Below, piece after piece: positions 7,252 to 15,550 of a stretch of 16,720 bases of DNA. Every line of letters begins with the position of its first letter. The first letter of the stretch is position 1. This DNA is from JAHDCC01 sp964551835 (GTDB lineage: Bacteria; Actinomycetota; Acidimicrobiia; Acidimicrobiales; SZUA-35): the NCBI GenBank assembly GCA_964551835.1, contig CAZKEM010000019.1:1-16720 (forward strand), given 5' to 3'. Below the pieces are notes generated by a model that made no database searches, was not told the origin of the DNA, and was given only the letters and a program-made list of their open reading frames with translations. Position numbers and translations under genes: made by a program.

Positions 7252-8658
7252 GTGTCATCTGAACCTACCTTGTCCGTTAACGAAGAAACGTGGAGCGGAA
7301 GTGACAACGCTATTGCTAAAGCAGTCGCTCGTCCGATGGTCCGTTTCCTTCGGCAGGAAGCAGCTTCAGGCGTGCTGCTTATCGTTGCTACCATTGTTGC
7401 CCTGGTTTGGGCGAACGTCGCCTTCGACAGCTACAAGTCTTTCTGGGATCTCCACCTGACTGTCAATATCGGCGACTGGGTGTTTTTCGATGAGAGCTTC
7501 AAACACGTTGTTGACGATGCGTTGATGGTTATCTTCTTCTTCGTTGTGGGGCTTGAAATAAAGTCGGAGCTAGTTGGCGGCGACCTTAGTGACCCTCGGG
7601 TGGCCGCTCTCCCAGCAATCGCGGCTCTGGGTGGCATGGTTGTTCCTGCCGGGCTGTTCCTGTTGTTGGCTTCGGGAGGCGACGGCGTTAACGGTTGGGG
7701 CATACCAATGGCGACCGATATTGCATTCGCCATTGGTGTCTTGGCGTTGCTCGGCAACCGCATCCCGCAAAAACTAAAGCTGTTCTTACTTACGCTCGCG
7801 ATCGTGGACGATATCGGAGCGATCGCCGTTATCGCATTGTTCTACACCGAAGCCATAGAAATGGGATGGCTAGCCTTGGCAGCCGGCACGCTCGTCGTTA
7901 TTGTGGCCATGACCCGTTTCCGGGTTTGGTATCAGCCGATTTATGTTCTGCTCGGGATCGTGGTTTGGTATGCGACATTCCGTTCCGGCGTGCATGCCAC
8001 AATCGCCGGAGTGGTTCTTGGGTTCTTGGCACCCGGTAGACCGCTTCTAGGGGACCGGATGTTCGAATCGGTGGAAGATATTTTTTCTGGAGACGATGCC
8101 GACTTCAACCAGGTCCAAAAACTAAACTTCCAAGCCCGTGAACAGGTGCCGGTCACTCAACGGCTTTTGACGCTGATCAGTCCATGGTCGAGTTTTATGA
8201 TCATCCCGGTATTTGCATTGGCGAACGCCGGGATCAACCTGACGGGCGACAAAGTTTCCGACGCCGCCGGGTCCCCGGTTACGTGGGGAATCGTTCTCGG
8301 TCTCGTCGTAGGTAAGCCGCTCGGAATCTTCTTGTTCACCTGGCTAGCCACCAAATTTAAGATTGCTTCGCTACCTGATCAGGTCACCTGGACCCATGTT
8401 CTTGGAGGAGGCGCTGTTGCCGGTATCGGGTTCACCGTCGCTCTGTTTATCGGCGAGCTGGCGTTCAAGGCAAAATCGGGTTCATCGGAAGCCGAGGTAG
8501 CGCTGGCGGAGTCGTTGAAAGACCAGGCAATTATGGGAATCTTGCTCGCGTCGCTCTTGGCTAGTGTTGTCGGTGCGGCTATTCTGCTTCGAACCAAAAG
8601 TCCCGACGCTATTGTTGCGTCGTCCGAGGCCGATGTTTCCGCCGATGTAGCGGGATAA
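7252..8658 (+). CDS. nhaA: Na+/H+ antiporter NhaA
   Basis: A 468-residue inner-membrane antiporter that exports Na+ (or Li+) in exchange for protons. Clear family motifs are FFFVVGLEIKSELVGGDL, MATDIAFAIGVLALLG (Asp156, equivalent to E. coli Asp133), LAIVDDIGAIAVIALFYTE (Asp186/Asp187, the ion-binding pair equivalent to Asp163/Asp164) and IPVFALANAGI near the usual conserved lysine region. About 40 extra N-terminal residues precede the first helix, and about 35 hydrophilic residues follow the last one. GTG 7252 is preceded by AAAGGGA about ten bases upstream. It may be co-transcribed with the anti-sigma kinase gene 44 bases upstream. A hairpin with a T-run follows at 8719-8745. Confidence 0.97.
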   Translation: MSSEPTLSVNEETWSGSDNAIAKAVARPMVRFLRQEAASGVLLIVATIVALVWANVAFDSYKSFWDLHLTVNIGDWVFFDESFKHVVDDALMVIFFFVVGLEIKSELVGGDLSDPRVAALPAIAALGGMVVPAGLFLLLASGGDGVNGWGIPMATDIAFAIGVLALLGNRIPQKLKLFLLTLAIVDDIGAIAVIALFYTEAIEMGWLALAAGTLVVIVAMTRFRVWYQPIYVLLGIVVWYATFRSGVHATIAGVVLGFLAPGRPLLGDRMFESVEDIFSGDDADFNQVQKLNFQAREQVPVTQRLLTLISPWSSFMIIPVFALANAGINLTGDKVSDAAGSPVTWGIVLGLVVGKPLGIFLFTWLATKFKIASLPDQVTWTHVLGGGAVAGIGFTVALFIGELAFKAKSGSSEAEVALAESLKDQAIMGILLASLLASVVGAAILLRTKSPDAIVASSEADVSADVAG

Positions 8659-8718
8659 GCCGACAAGGTCGATAGGTTCAATACTTGTGTGAGGCCCGGT
8701 TTGTTTGCTGGCTCCCAC

Positions 8719-8745
8719 AAAAAGGCGTAAAATTACGCGGCTTTT
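8719..8745 (+). terminator. Intrinsic terminator after nhaA
   Basis: AAAAAG, then GCGTAA-AA-TTACGC, then GG and CTTTT. The inner 6-bp arms are perfect and the outer AAAAG/CTTTT arms also pair around a two-base bulge, so it could work in both directions. A second short hairpin with a TTCG loop (TCGC-TTCG-GCGA, 8749-8760) followed by ATTTTTT lies just downstream and may add to termination. Confidence 0.5.
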
Positions 8746-8765
8746 CGGTCGCTTCGGCGAATTTT

Positions 8766-8796
8766 TTGCCGATGATGGTCTAAATGCTCTACGAAT
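8766..8796 (+). promoter_or_regulatory. Candidate topA promoter
   Basis: TTGCCG (8766-8771), an 18-base spacer, then TACGAAT (8790-8796). The -35 matches the vegetative consensus 4 of 6; the -10 is weak. The predicted start near 8802 would give a leader of about 12 bases to GTG 8814, with TAAGGTG as ribosome-binding site. Confidence 0.3.
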
Positions 8797-8813
8797 AACG
8801 TAAGGTGCCGAAC

Positions 8814-11525
8814 GTGGCTCAACCGCTTGTTATTGTCGAATCTCCTGCCAAGGCCAGAACTATTTCTGGTTATCTAGGCGACGAATATATGGTCGAATCT
8901 TCGATTGGTCACATTCGTGACCTGCCGAAGAATGCTGCGGCTGTTCCCAAAAAGTACAAGAAGGAGAAGTGGTCACGCCTCGGTATTGATGTTGACAACG
9001 AGTTCGCACCCCTATATGTAGTATCGGACGAAAAAAAAGACCACGTCAAGAAACTGAAAGCCCTGCTCAAAGATGCGACCGAACTCGTTCTCGCAACTGA
9101 TGAGGATCGTGAAGGGGAAGCGATCGCCTGGCACCTACTCGAGGTTCTAAATCCTCGAATCCCAGTCAAGCGAATGGTGTTCCACGAGATAACACCCGAA
9201 GCCATTCAGCGTGCGATCGATAACCCGCGCGAAATTGACAAACGTCTCGTGAATGCTCAAGAGGCTCGTCGTCTTCTCGATCGTCTCTATGGCTATGAAG
9301 TGTCTCCAGTGTTGTGGAAGAAAGTAAAACCTCGTCTTTCTGCAGGTCGAGTGCAGAGTGTGGCTACTCGGGTCATCGTCGAACGGGAACGGCAGCGTAT
9401 TGCGTTCCAGTCAGCCAACTATTGGGATTTGAATGGAACGTTCTCTGCCGGGTCGGAGCAACCGTTCAACGCCATGTTGTTAGAGCTTGACGGCAAACGG
9501 ATAGCTAGCGGCAAAGACTTCGCCCAAAGCGGCGAACTCAAGGCCGACAAATTTGTTCACCTCGACGAGGTTCGAGCAAATGCGTTAGCTACTTCGTTGG
9601 AAGGTCGCCAGGCCACTGTAATTAGTCGTGAAGCGAAACCGCACCGCCGCCGTCCAGCGGCACCGTTTATCACTTCGACGTACCAGCAAGAGGCGAGCCG
9701 CAAGCTTCGTCTTTCGTCGGCACAGGCTATGCGGGTAGCTCAAGGTCTATATGAGCGCGGCTTCATTACATACATGCGTACTGACTCGACGACGTTGTCC
9801 CAGTCGGCTCTTGACGCTGCCCGTTCTCAAATCAAGGAACGATTCGGGCCGGAGTATGTCCCTGAACAACCCCGGACGTATCAGAACAAAGTCAAGAACG
9901 CTCAAGAGGCTCATGAAGCTATCCGCCCCGCCGGGGACACCTTTAAAACGCCAGAACAGGTCGCTGGTGTTCTCAGCGCTCCCGAGCTTCGGGTATATGA
10001 ACTGATCTGGAAACGAACGGTCGCTTCTCAGATGACTGACGCTGTCGGCGAAACCGTAACGTTGCGCCTTTCGGTGGACTCGAGCAATGGTGAGAACGCT
10101 ACCTTCACCACTTCGGGTACGACGTTGACTCATCAAGGTTTCTTGAAGGTTTACGTCGAAGGTACCGACGATGTCGATAAAGCTAAGAGCGGCAAAGACG
10201 CCAAAGAAAAGGACCAACGACTTCCTGCTCTAGCTAAAGGCGACTCGGCTCAGCTGAACACGGTTGAGGCCGCCGGTCACGACACGCAACCCCCGGCGCG
10301 TTTCACAGAAGCGTCGCTCGTCAAACGTCTTGAAGAGCTGGGTGTCGGTCGGCCGTCGACCTACGCCTCGATTATGGGAACGATTCAAGCACGTGGGTAT
10401 GCCTGGAAAAAGGGTTCTGCCTTGGTGCCAAGTTATTTGGCGTTCGCTGTTATTACCCTGCTCGAAGAGCATTTCCCTGATCTGGTCGACTATGCGTTTA
10501 CGGCCCGGATGGAAGACGACCTCGACAACATCGCTAACGGTTCTAAAGATCAGGTTCCTTGGCTCTCCCAGTTCTATTTCGGCGAAGACGAAGACCCAGG
10601 CCTTAAAGACAAAGTCAACGATCGTCTTGGTGATATCGACGCCCGCGCTGTCAACTCGATTCCTCTTGGCGCCGACTCCGACGGGGTAGCGATAGTGGCT
10701 CGGGTCGGAAAGTACGGGCCGTACCTTGAACGGGGCGAAGATACTAAGTCGATTCCCGACGATATTCCTCCAGACGAACTATCGGCTGAACGGGCTGAAG
10801 AAATTCTGGCCGTACCTGATCTGATCAAGCTCGGGGATCATCCCGAAACGGGTTTGCCTGTCTCGGTGCGTGACGGCAAATTTGGTCCGTACGTTCAGAT
10901 GGGCGAAATGCCGGAGAAGGGCGACAAGGATGCCGAGAAGCCTCAGACCTCTTCACTGTTCGAAAGTATGGACATGGGCACGGTCACGTTGGCCGACGCG
11001 ATCGAGCTGCTCAAAATCCCGCGTGTGTTGGGTGTTGATCCGGCAGATGATCGTGAGATCGTGGCGAAGAACGGCCCTTTTGGACCGTATATTCATAAAG
11101 ATCCGTTAGAAGAGGGTAAGCGGGCCGAAACCCGTTCCTTCCCTGAGGAAGATCGTCTTCTGACGATGACGCTGGATGATGCGATCAAGATGTTCGCTGA
11201 GCCGAAACGTCGTCGTGGTCAACGAGCCGCCGCTGGCCCGTTGAAAGAACTCGGTATCGACCCTACGACCGACAAGTCGGTCGAGGTCAAGTCGGGCCGC
11301 TTTGGCGAGTATGTAACCGATGGCGAAATAAACGCTTCGCTTACGGTCAACGACTCGGTTGAACGCATCGATATTACCCGAGCGTCCGAGTTGCTAGCTA
11401 TCCGCAGACGCAAGCTTGAGCTCGACCCACCGAAGCCAAAGAAAAAGGCGGCGAAGAAAAAGGCCGCCAAGAAGAAGCCAGCTAAGAAGCAGTCAGCCAA
11501 AAAGGCAGGGGCCAAAAAGGGGTAG
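8814..11525 (+). CDS. topA: DNA topoisomerase I (type IA), actinobacterial form
   Basis: Relaxes negatively supercoiled DNA through a tyrosyl-DNA intermediate. The Toprim domain shows LVIVESPAKARTI near the N-terminus and LATDEDREGEAIAWHLLE (Mg2+-binding Asp/Glu). The catalytic tyrosine lies in FITYMRTDSTTLS (Tyr323 counted from GTG 8805, Tyr320 from GTG 8814). There are no zinc fingers. The C-terminal half instead has four Topo_C repeats with GPY/GEY cores (GKYGPYLERGE, GKFGPYVQMGE, GPFGPYIHKD, GRFGEYVTDGE), then a Lys/Ala tail of about 30 residues, as in mycobacterial and streptomycete TopA. GTG 8814 (MAQPLVIVESPAK) is preferred because TAAGGTG sits six to eight bases upstream; GTG 8805 would add three residues. 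The length of about 903-906 is normal. A perfect hairpin follows. Confidence 0.97.
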   Translation: MAQPLVIVESPAKARTISGYLGDEYMVESSIGHIRDLPKNAAAVPKKYKKEKWSRLGIDVDNEFAPLYVVSDEKKDHVKKLKALLKDATELVLATDEDREGEAIAWHLLEVLNPRIPVKRMVFHEITPEAIQRAIDNPREIDKRLVNAQEARRLLDRLYGYEVSPVLWKKVKPRLSAGRVQSVATRVIVERERQRIAFQSANYWDLNGTFSAGSEQPFNAMLLELDGKRIASGKDFAQSGELKADKFVHLDEVRANALATSLEGRQATVISREAKPHRRRPAAPFITSTYQQEASRKLRLSSAQAMRVAQGLYERGFITYMRTDSTTLSQSALDAARSQIKERFGPEYVPEQPRTYQNKVKNAQEAHEAIRPAGDTFKTPEQVAGVLSAPELRVYELIWKRTVASQMTDAVGETVTLRLSVDSSNGENATFTTSGTTLTHQGFLKVYVEGTDDVDKAKSGKDAKEKDQRLPALAKGDSAQLNTVEAAGHDTQPPARFTEASLVKRLEELGVGRPSTYASIMGTIQARGYAWKKGSALVPSYLAFAVITLLEEHFPDLVDYAFTARMEDDLDNIANGSKDQVPWLSQFYFGEDEDPGLKDKVNDRLGDIDARAVNSIPLGADSDGVAIVARVGKYGPYLERGEDTKSIPDDIPPDELSAERAEEILAVPDLIKLGDHPETGLPVSVRDGKFGPYVQMGEMPEKGDKDAEKPQTSSLFESMDMGTVTLADAIELLKIPRVLGVDPADDREIVAKNGPFGPYIHKDPLEEGKRAETRSFPEEDRLLTMTLDDAIKMFAEPKRRRGQRAAAGPLKELGIDPTTDKSVEVKSGRFGEYVTDGEINASLTVNDSVERIDITRASELLAIRRRKLELDPPKPKKKAAKKKAAKKKPAKKQSAKKAGAKKG

Positions 11526-11528
11526 GTG

Positions 11529-11548
11529 CTTCCTGGCTAGCCAGGAAG
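11529..11548 (+). terminator. Hairpin (perfect 20-bp palindrome) after topA
   Basis: CTTCCTGGCTAGCCAGGAAG is perfectly self-complementary and begins four bases after the topA stop codon. It would form a strong stem in RNA but is not followed by a T-run, so it would be a U-less terminator or an mRNA-stabilising 3' hairpin. A dyad site for a protein is a less likely alternative. Confidence 0.55.
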
Positions 11549-11654
11549 GTTGGCAAATTTGGCTTTGAGATTACGGAAAACTCCAGACAATCGGCTCAAT
11601 ATGGCGCGACTCGCTACCCATTCAAAAAAATTGTCGCAAAAAGACGACTGAAAA

Positions 11655-11668
11655 CGGTATTCATACCG
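11655..11668 (+). promoter_or_regulatory. Inverted repeat upstream of the GH92-GT4 operon, possible operator
   Basis: CGGTAT-TC-ATACCG is a perfect 6-bp inverted repeat with a 2-base centre, 33 to 46 bases before the GH92 start. It lies in an A-rich stretch (11620-11700) that otherwise holds no convincing -35/-10 pair. Its position fits a repressor or activator site for the operon; no regulator gene for it is seen nearby. Confidence 0.3.
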
Positions 11669-11700
11669 CAGAAACAATCACGAAATATTGATGATCTACT

Positions 11701-13962
11701 GTGGTCTGCATGAAGGGGTCTCCAGGAAATCAACGTTGCGAGCCAGCGTTGGTTAGACATTCCGTTGATCCGTTCATCGGCACCGGGGTGACGGATCTTG
11801 CCGAACCCGAAGGGCTGGCAACAACTTGGTGGTGGCCTAAACCACAAGCCGGTAACACCCATCCAGGTGCTACGTTTCCACTCGGAATGGTTTCAGCATG
11901 TGCGTATTCCGGTGGCTATCCAACCGGCTATGGACAGCTTCAGCTAGCAACCGAAGGGATCCCTTCCCAGCTCTACGAAGAACTGAACGCGTCAGGTTTT
12001 TCACACTTCCAGCAGTCGGGCACCGGAGCGATACGCAAGTACTACAACTATCTTCGAACGACGCCGATGCTGGGGCCGCTAGACGACGTCGGCGACCTTT
12101 GGAAGCTCGAGGACGAACACGCCGAACCCGGGTACTATCGCACAAAATTGGCGTCTGGTATCATCTGTGAACTTACGGTCGGCCCTAAAAGCGCCGTGCA
12201 CCGGTATACGTTTCCGAACCACGACGACGCCCGACTGGTTGTCGATTTTTCGTTGGGCGGATTGCCGATAGAGCACGGCCAGACGGTTCCGGTCAGAGCA
12301 TATATTCAGTCGTTAGGCCACGGCCTGTCACAGGGTGAACTGATGGTTGAAGGTGTGCCCCTTGCCGTCCACATAGAGTGCGAGGCGCCCGATTGGCGGC
12401 AGATGGTGTGGTACGACCGAAGACTCATGCCTGGGAGCACCCAGCTTGAATTTGACTATATACGTCCGACGACGCTGCGACCGTTCGGAATGCTGTATCG
12501 AGGGCCGACCGAACCGGGCCAGACTATCGAAATCAGCTTCGGGTTTTCACTACGAGGCATTGAACAAGCTCGCGAGAACCTCGCTGGCGATCTCGAAGCG
12601 AATGGACCAAGATTCGATGTTAGGCGACAGGCGACATCACGGCAGTGGGAGAAGCATCTCGAAACGATCGAGGTAACTTCGGCCCCACAAGAGCGGAAGA
12701 CTATCTTTGACACAGCTGTTTACCATTCCCTCATCAAACCGTGCTTTGCCCAGGACGAAAGCCCGTTCTGGAATGTTTCGGGGCCCTTTGTTTTTGATAT
12801 TTGCACCTTGTGGGACATCTATAAAACCCAGTTACCTCTGCTGTCGGCGATCGTCCCCGAACGGGCCGTCGAGCTAGCGGTAGCGCAAATCCAAACCTTC
12901 GAACAAGAAGGGAACTTCCCGATTGGCTATCGAATGGCTCGGGGTTCCGACCGGTTTTTCCGGCAGGGCAGCAGCCTAATACACACCTTTCTCGCCGACC
13001 TATGCGCCCTCGGCGTGACAGGAATCGATTGGGACTGGGCGCTTGTTCACATGGAGACCGATCTTCGTCGAAACTACGGTGAAGAATATATTGACGACGG
13101 TGTCGCCCACCCGGTAAGTCATTCGTTGGACCTTGCCACCGCCTACTATTGCACAGCAAAAATTGCGAGGCACTTGGGAGACACCACTTCGGCTGAACAG
13201 CTGGAAAGCCAGTCGGGGTCTTGGATCAATGCCTTCGACCCAAAGACCGGTTTGCTCATCGATTCGACCTTCTATGAAGGCGGCAAATGGAACTATTCGT
13301 TCCGCCTCATGCACGATATGGCACGCCGGATCGAGATCGCCGGTGGCGAAGTCCAGTTTGTCGAACTGCTCGACCAGTTCTTCGGATTTGGGCAAGCGCC
13401 CGTCAAACAACTGTTCGTCCAACCCAGCAACGAAGAGATCCGGGCAGGTTATGCCCTCAATCGTTTCGAAGGCCTCAACAATGAACCCGACATGGAAGCG
13501 CCGTGGGCTTACCATTACGCTGGGCGTCCGGACCGTACCGCCGAGGTCGTGCAAGCCGTCGTCAACAACCAGTTTGGATCGAGTCGAGGCGGACTGCCCG
13601 GCAACGACGACTCAGGCGGACTTAGCTCTTGGTACGTTTGGGCGAGCCTAGGTCTTTTCCCGGTGGCCGGACAGAACCTGTTTTTATTGCATCCGCCTTC
13701 GTTTGCTCAAACTCGGCTCAACGTCGGTTCGAACCAGCTGGAAATTAGCGCAGACGGGTTCGTTGAACCACACACCGCCCAGCCGGTCCAATATGTCCAG
13801 TCAGTCGAAGTCGACGGCAAGAACTTCGACCGGACCTGGATTTCGGGAACCGATCTGCGGGAAACCAAACACATCAGATTTTTACTTGGGACCGAACCGT
13901 CTAACTGGGGTCGATCAACGCGACCGCCATCTCTGTCAACCGAAGAAACGAACAAGGAGTAG
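11701..13962 (+). CDS. Glycoside hydrolase family 92 (alpha-mannosidase family), apparently cytoplasmic
   Basis: 753 residues. The N-terminal beta-sandwich domain carries VDPFIGTG (22-29), GNTHPGATFPLGMV (51-64) and the GFSHFQQSGTGA segment (99-110). The (alpha/alpha)6 domain carries YHSLIKP, CTLWDIYKTQLPLLS, EGGKWNYSF (Glu526 on) and GLPGNDDSGGLSSWYVW (631 on). Asp636 and Asp637 match the metal-assisted catalytic-base region of GH92. Family members are Ca2+-dependent exo-alpha-mannosidases, mostly secreted; here no signal peptide is visible, so cytoplasmic action is inferred. GTG 11701 and ATG 11710 both lack a Shine-Dalgarno sequence, so the start is uncertain, but similarity begins only at about residue 18. 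It forms an operon with the GT4 gene, two bases downstream. The exact glycosidic linkage cannot be told. Confidence 0.9.
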   Translation: MVCMKGSPGNQRCEPALVRHSVDPFIGTGVTDLAEPEGLATTWWWPKPQAGNTHPGATFPLGMVSACAYSGGYPTGYGQLQLATEGIPSQLYEELNASGFSHFQQSGTGAIRKYYNYLRTTPMLGPLDDVGDLWKLEDEHAEPGYYRTKLASGIICELTVGPKSAVHRYTFPNHDDARLVVDFSLGGLPIEHGQTVPVRAYIQSLGHGLSQGELMVEGVPLAVHIECEAPDWRQMVWYDRRLMPGSTQLEFDYIRPTTLRPFGMLYRGPTEPGQTIEISFGFSLRGIEQARENLAGDLEANGPRFDVRRQATSRQWEKHLETIEVTSAPQERKTIFDTAVYHSLIKPCFAQDESPFWNVSGPFVFDICTLWDIYKTQLPLLSAIVPERAVELAVAQIQTFEQEGNFPIGYRMARGSDRFFRQGSSLIHTFLADLCALGVTGIDWDWALVHMETDLRRNYGEEYIDDGVAHPVSHSLDLATAYYCTAKIARHLGDTTSAEQLESQSGSWINAFDPKTGLLIDSTFYEGGKWNYSFRLMHDMARRIEIAGGEVQFVELLDQFFGFGQAPVKQLFVQPSNEEIRAGYALNRFEGLNNEPDMEAPWAYHYAGRPDRTAEVVQAVVNNQFGSSRGGLPGNDDSGGLSSWYVWASLGLFPVAGQNLFLLHPPSFAQTRLNVGSNQLEISADGFVEPHTAQPVQYVQSVEVDGKNFDRTWISGTDLRETKHIRFLLGTEPSNWGRSTRPPSLSTEETNKE
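13954..13959 (+). promoter_or_regulatory. Ribosome-binding site of the GT4 gene inside the GH92 gene
   Basis: AAGGAG lies in the last codons of the GH92 reading frame, five bases before ATG 13965. The TAG of GH92 falls between it and the ATG. This sets the GT4 start and implies translational coupling of the pair. Confidence 0.85.
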
Positions 13963-13964
13963 CC

Positions 13965-15239
13965 ATGTTAAACCCAACTCGCCGCCTAGTTATCGTCGTC
14001 CGAGCCGACCCCGTCATTTGCGGACACTCAGGAGAAGCAAGGAACTTGGCAGAAGCCGCATTGACTCGAGGTTTCGACGATGTACGTATAGTGACGTGGC
14101 CGATCGAACAACTACAACGAGCGGGACTACCCCTCAAACCTCTCGAATCGGTTCTCCCGTACAGCGACGGCATCACGGTCGAACGGCCAGCACCCGTAGG
14201 TGATTACAAGGTGCCTGACGGCAGGTTCTTGGCTGGCATGGTCGGGCGTCTGGTCGAACTATTCACCGACGGCGTACCAACCGTCGCCATGTCGCTGTAT
14301 CTCACGCCACATGCGACAGCTATCAGCGAAGCGCTCTCAGTAGCTCGTCGAACCGGGCTCCCGGTTAGGGTCACGTCAATCGCCGAAGCTGTCGGGTCCG
14401 ACATAACCAACGTCGTTCGGTCATGTGTCGACGAAGGCAACTTTGGGGCCGCCGCCCAGGTATTCGCCAATTACCTTTCACACAATGTGTGCGTCGCTGT
14501 GTCCGAATACACCAAGACACTGATCGTCGAAGCGGCAGAGGCGATCGACTCGGCGCAGGGCACCATGTTTGCTAACCAATGCCAAGACCGGGTGACCGTC
14601 TCGTACCCGGCAATCGACAGCAGTGTTTTCTCGGCAATCACCGACGGCGACGTCGACAGGGCGTTGAAGAATCGAGGCTTGGAGCGCGGAAACTATGTCT
14701 TGTTTCTGTCCAGGCTTACCAAAGCCAAGGGCGTCGACGATTTGATCGAAGGTTTCTGCCGATCCGAAGCGTCGACGAATTCGAAACTCGTAATCGGAGG
14801 AACGGGGCCAGACGCTGAATCGTTCCGCGAACGGGCCAGGGCCTCTTCGGCCTCTGAGCGCATTGTCTTCTTTGACGACATCGACGACATCGAGAAGCGT
14901 TATCTGATGGCTGGTTCCGGAGCCTACGCGCTTGCGAGTAAGCCTCGTCCTGAATTTGTCGAAACGTTCGGGATTGCGTTAGTAGAGAAAATGTTGGCCG
15001 GTGGTGGCCCGGTTATTACCACGACGACCGGAGGGATTCCCGAAGCGGTCGGCGAGACTGCGCTTACTGTTGGGGCAGGGTCGCCCGACTCGATAGCGTC
15101 TGCCATCGACCAAGCGCTAATACACATGTCGCCAGACCAGTTACATGAGTTCGAAGAACGGGCTCTGGCACACGCGCTGCAGTTTGATCGAATAAACGTG
15201 TTCGACCGTCTGTTCGACAACGTTTTAGTTCCGAGCTAG
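13965..15239 (+). CDS. GT4-family retaining glycosyltransferase (GT-B fold)
   Basis: 424 residues. The N-terminal Rossmann half has VVRADPVICGHSGEARNLAE, with the nucleotide-sugar glycosyltransferase-type Gly-rich acceptor loop. The C-terminal half has FLSRLTKAKGVDDLIEGF, LVIGGTGPD, and the GT4 donor-binding E-x7-E motif in ETFGIALVEKM (Glu333, Glu341), followed by GGIPEAVGETAL. GT4 enzymes transfer a sugar from a nucleotide donor with retention of configuration. Residues such as DGVPTVAMSLYLTPHA and SIAEAVGSDITNVV mark a distinctive subfamily that I cannot tie to one substrate. Enzymes making mannosylated or glucosylated small solutes are one option, an envelope glycan another. It is the second gene of the GH92 operon. 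No membrane segment is seen, so it should act in the cytoplasm. Confidence 0.9.
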   Translation: MLNPTRRLVIVVRADPVICGHSGEARNLAEAALTRGFDDVRIVTWPIEQLQRAGLPLKPLESVLPYSDGITVERPAPVGDYKVPDGRFLAGMVGRLVELFTDGVPTVAMSLYLTPHATAISEALSVARRTGLPVRVTSIAEAVGSDITNVVRSCVDEGNFGAAAQVFANYLSHNVCVAVSEYTKTLIVEAAEAIDSAQGTMFANQCQDRVTVSYPAIDSSVFSAITDGDVDRALKNRGLERGNYVLFLSRLTKAKGVDDLIEGFCRSEASTNSKLVIGGTGPDAESFRERARASSASERIVFFDDIDDIEKRYLMAGSGAYALASKPRPEFVETFGIALVEKMLAGGGPVITTTTGGIPEAVGETALTVGAGSPDSIASAIDQALIHMSPDQLHEFEERALAHALQFDRINVFDRLFDNVLVPS

Positions 15240-15352
15240 TCTCGGCCACAACTAACAAATTGTTCGGAGGCGCAGGCGGCCCCTAGCTGGCTTGAGTCTA
15301 CAACGTCTACGGGTTGTGAACCGAACTCGGAAGCAACTGAGTAGTCGCCACG
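15236..15352 (-). pseudogene. Possible short gene remnant of unknown family
   Basis: On the minus strand a frame reading LDRGDYSVASEFGSQPVDVV and ending in ...SEQFVSCGRD-stop at 15236 has protein-like composition. It lies exactly in the gap between the GT4 stop and the start of the DrrB-like fragment. At about 39 codons, chance openness is quite possible, and the plus strand is also open in places. No family is recognised. Confidence 0.2.
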
Positions 15353-15550
15353 GTCCAGTGTCGTGTTCGGCGGCGAAATCCAGATTCCTAGTTACGATGA
15401 CTACGACCAGTATCTGATGCCGGGGATATTTGCCCAGATAGTGGTCTTCGGACCTCGTTTTACGAGCCTTGGCCTTGCCGAAGATCTATCGAAGGGTTTG
15501 ATCGACCGGCTTCGGTCTTTACCAATTTCGCAGGCCGCTATTCTGATATT
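15345..15550 (+). pseudogene. Internal fragment of a DrrB-type ABC-2 transporter permease
   Basis: The frame reading VVFGGEIQIPSYDDYDQYLM, then PGIFAQIVVFGPRFTSLGLA, EDLSKGLIDRLRSLPISQ and AAIL matches the conserved centre of daunorubicin-resistance-type (DrrB) permeases: the FGG element after the first helix, YLMPGI, and the GLIDRLRSLP loop. An in-frame stop at 15342-15344 cuts off everything before it, so the first helix and N-terminus are missing. After AAIL the DrrB similarity ends abruptly and the same frame runs into thioesterase-like sequence, so the last four helices are missing too. There is no partner ATPase gene. It is a remnant and cannot make a working permease. Confidence 0.7.

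Noticed and set aside
11400..11520. Repetitive AAGAAG/GCC stretch at the end of topA
   Set aside because: This is the normal Lys/Ala tail of actinobacterial topoisomerase I, not a repeat array.
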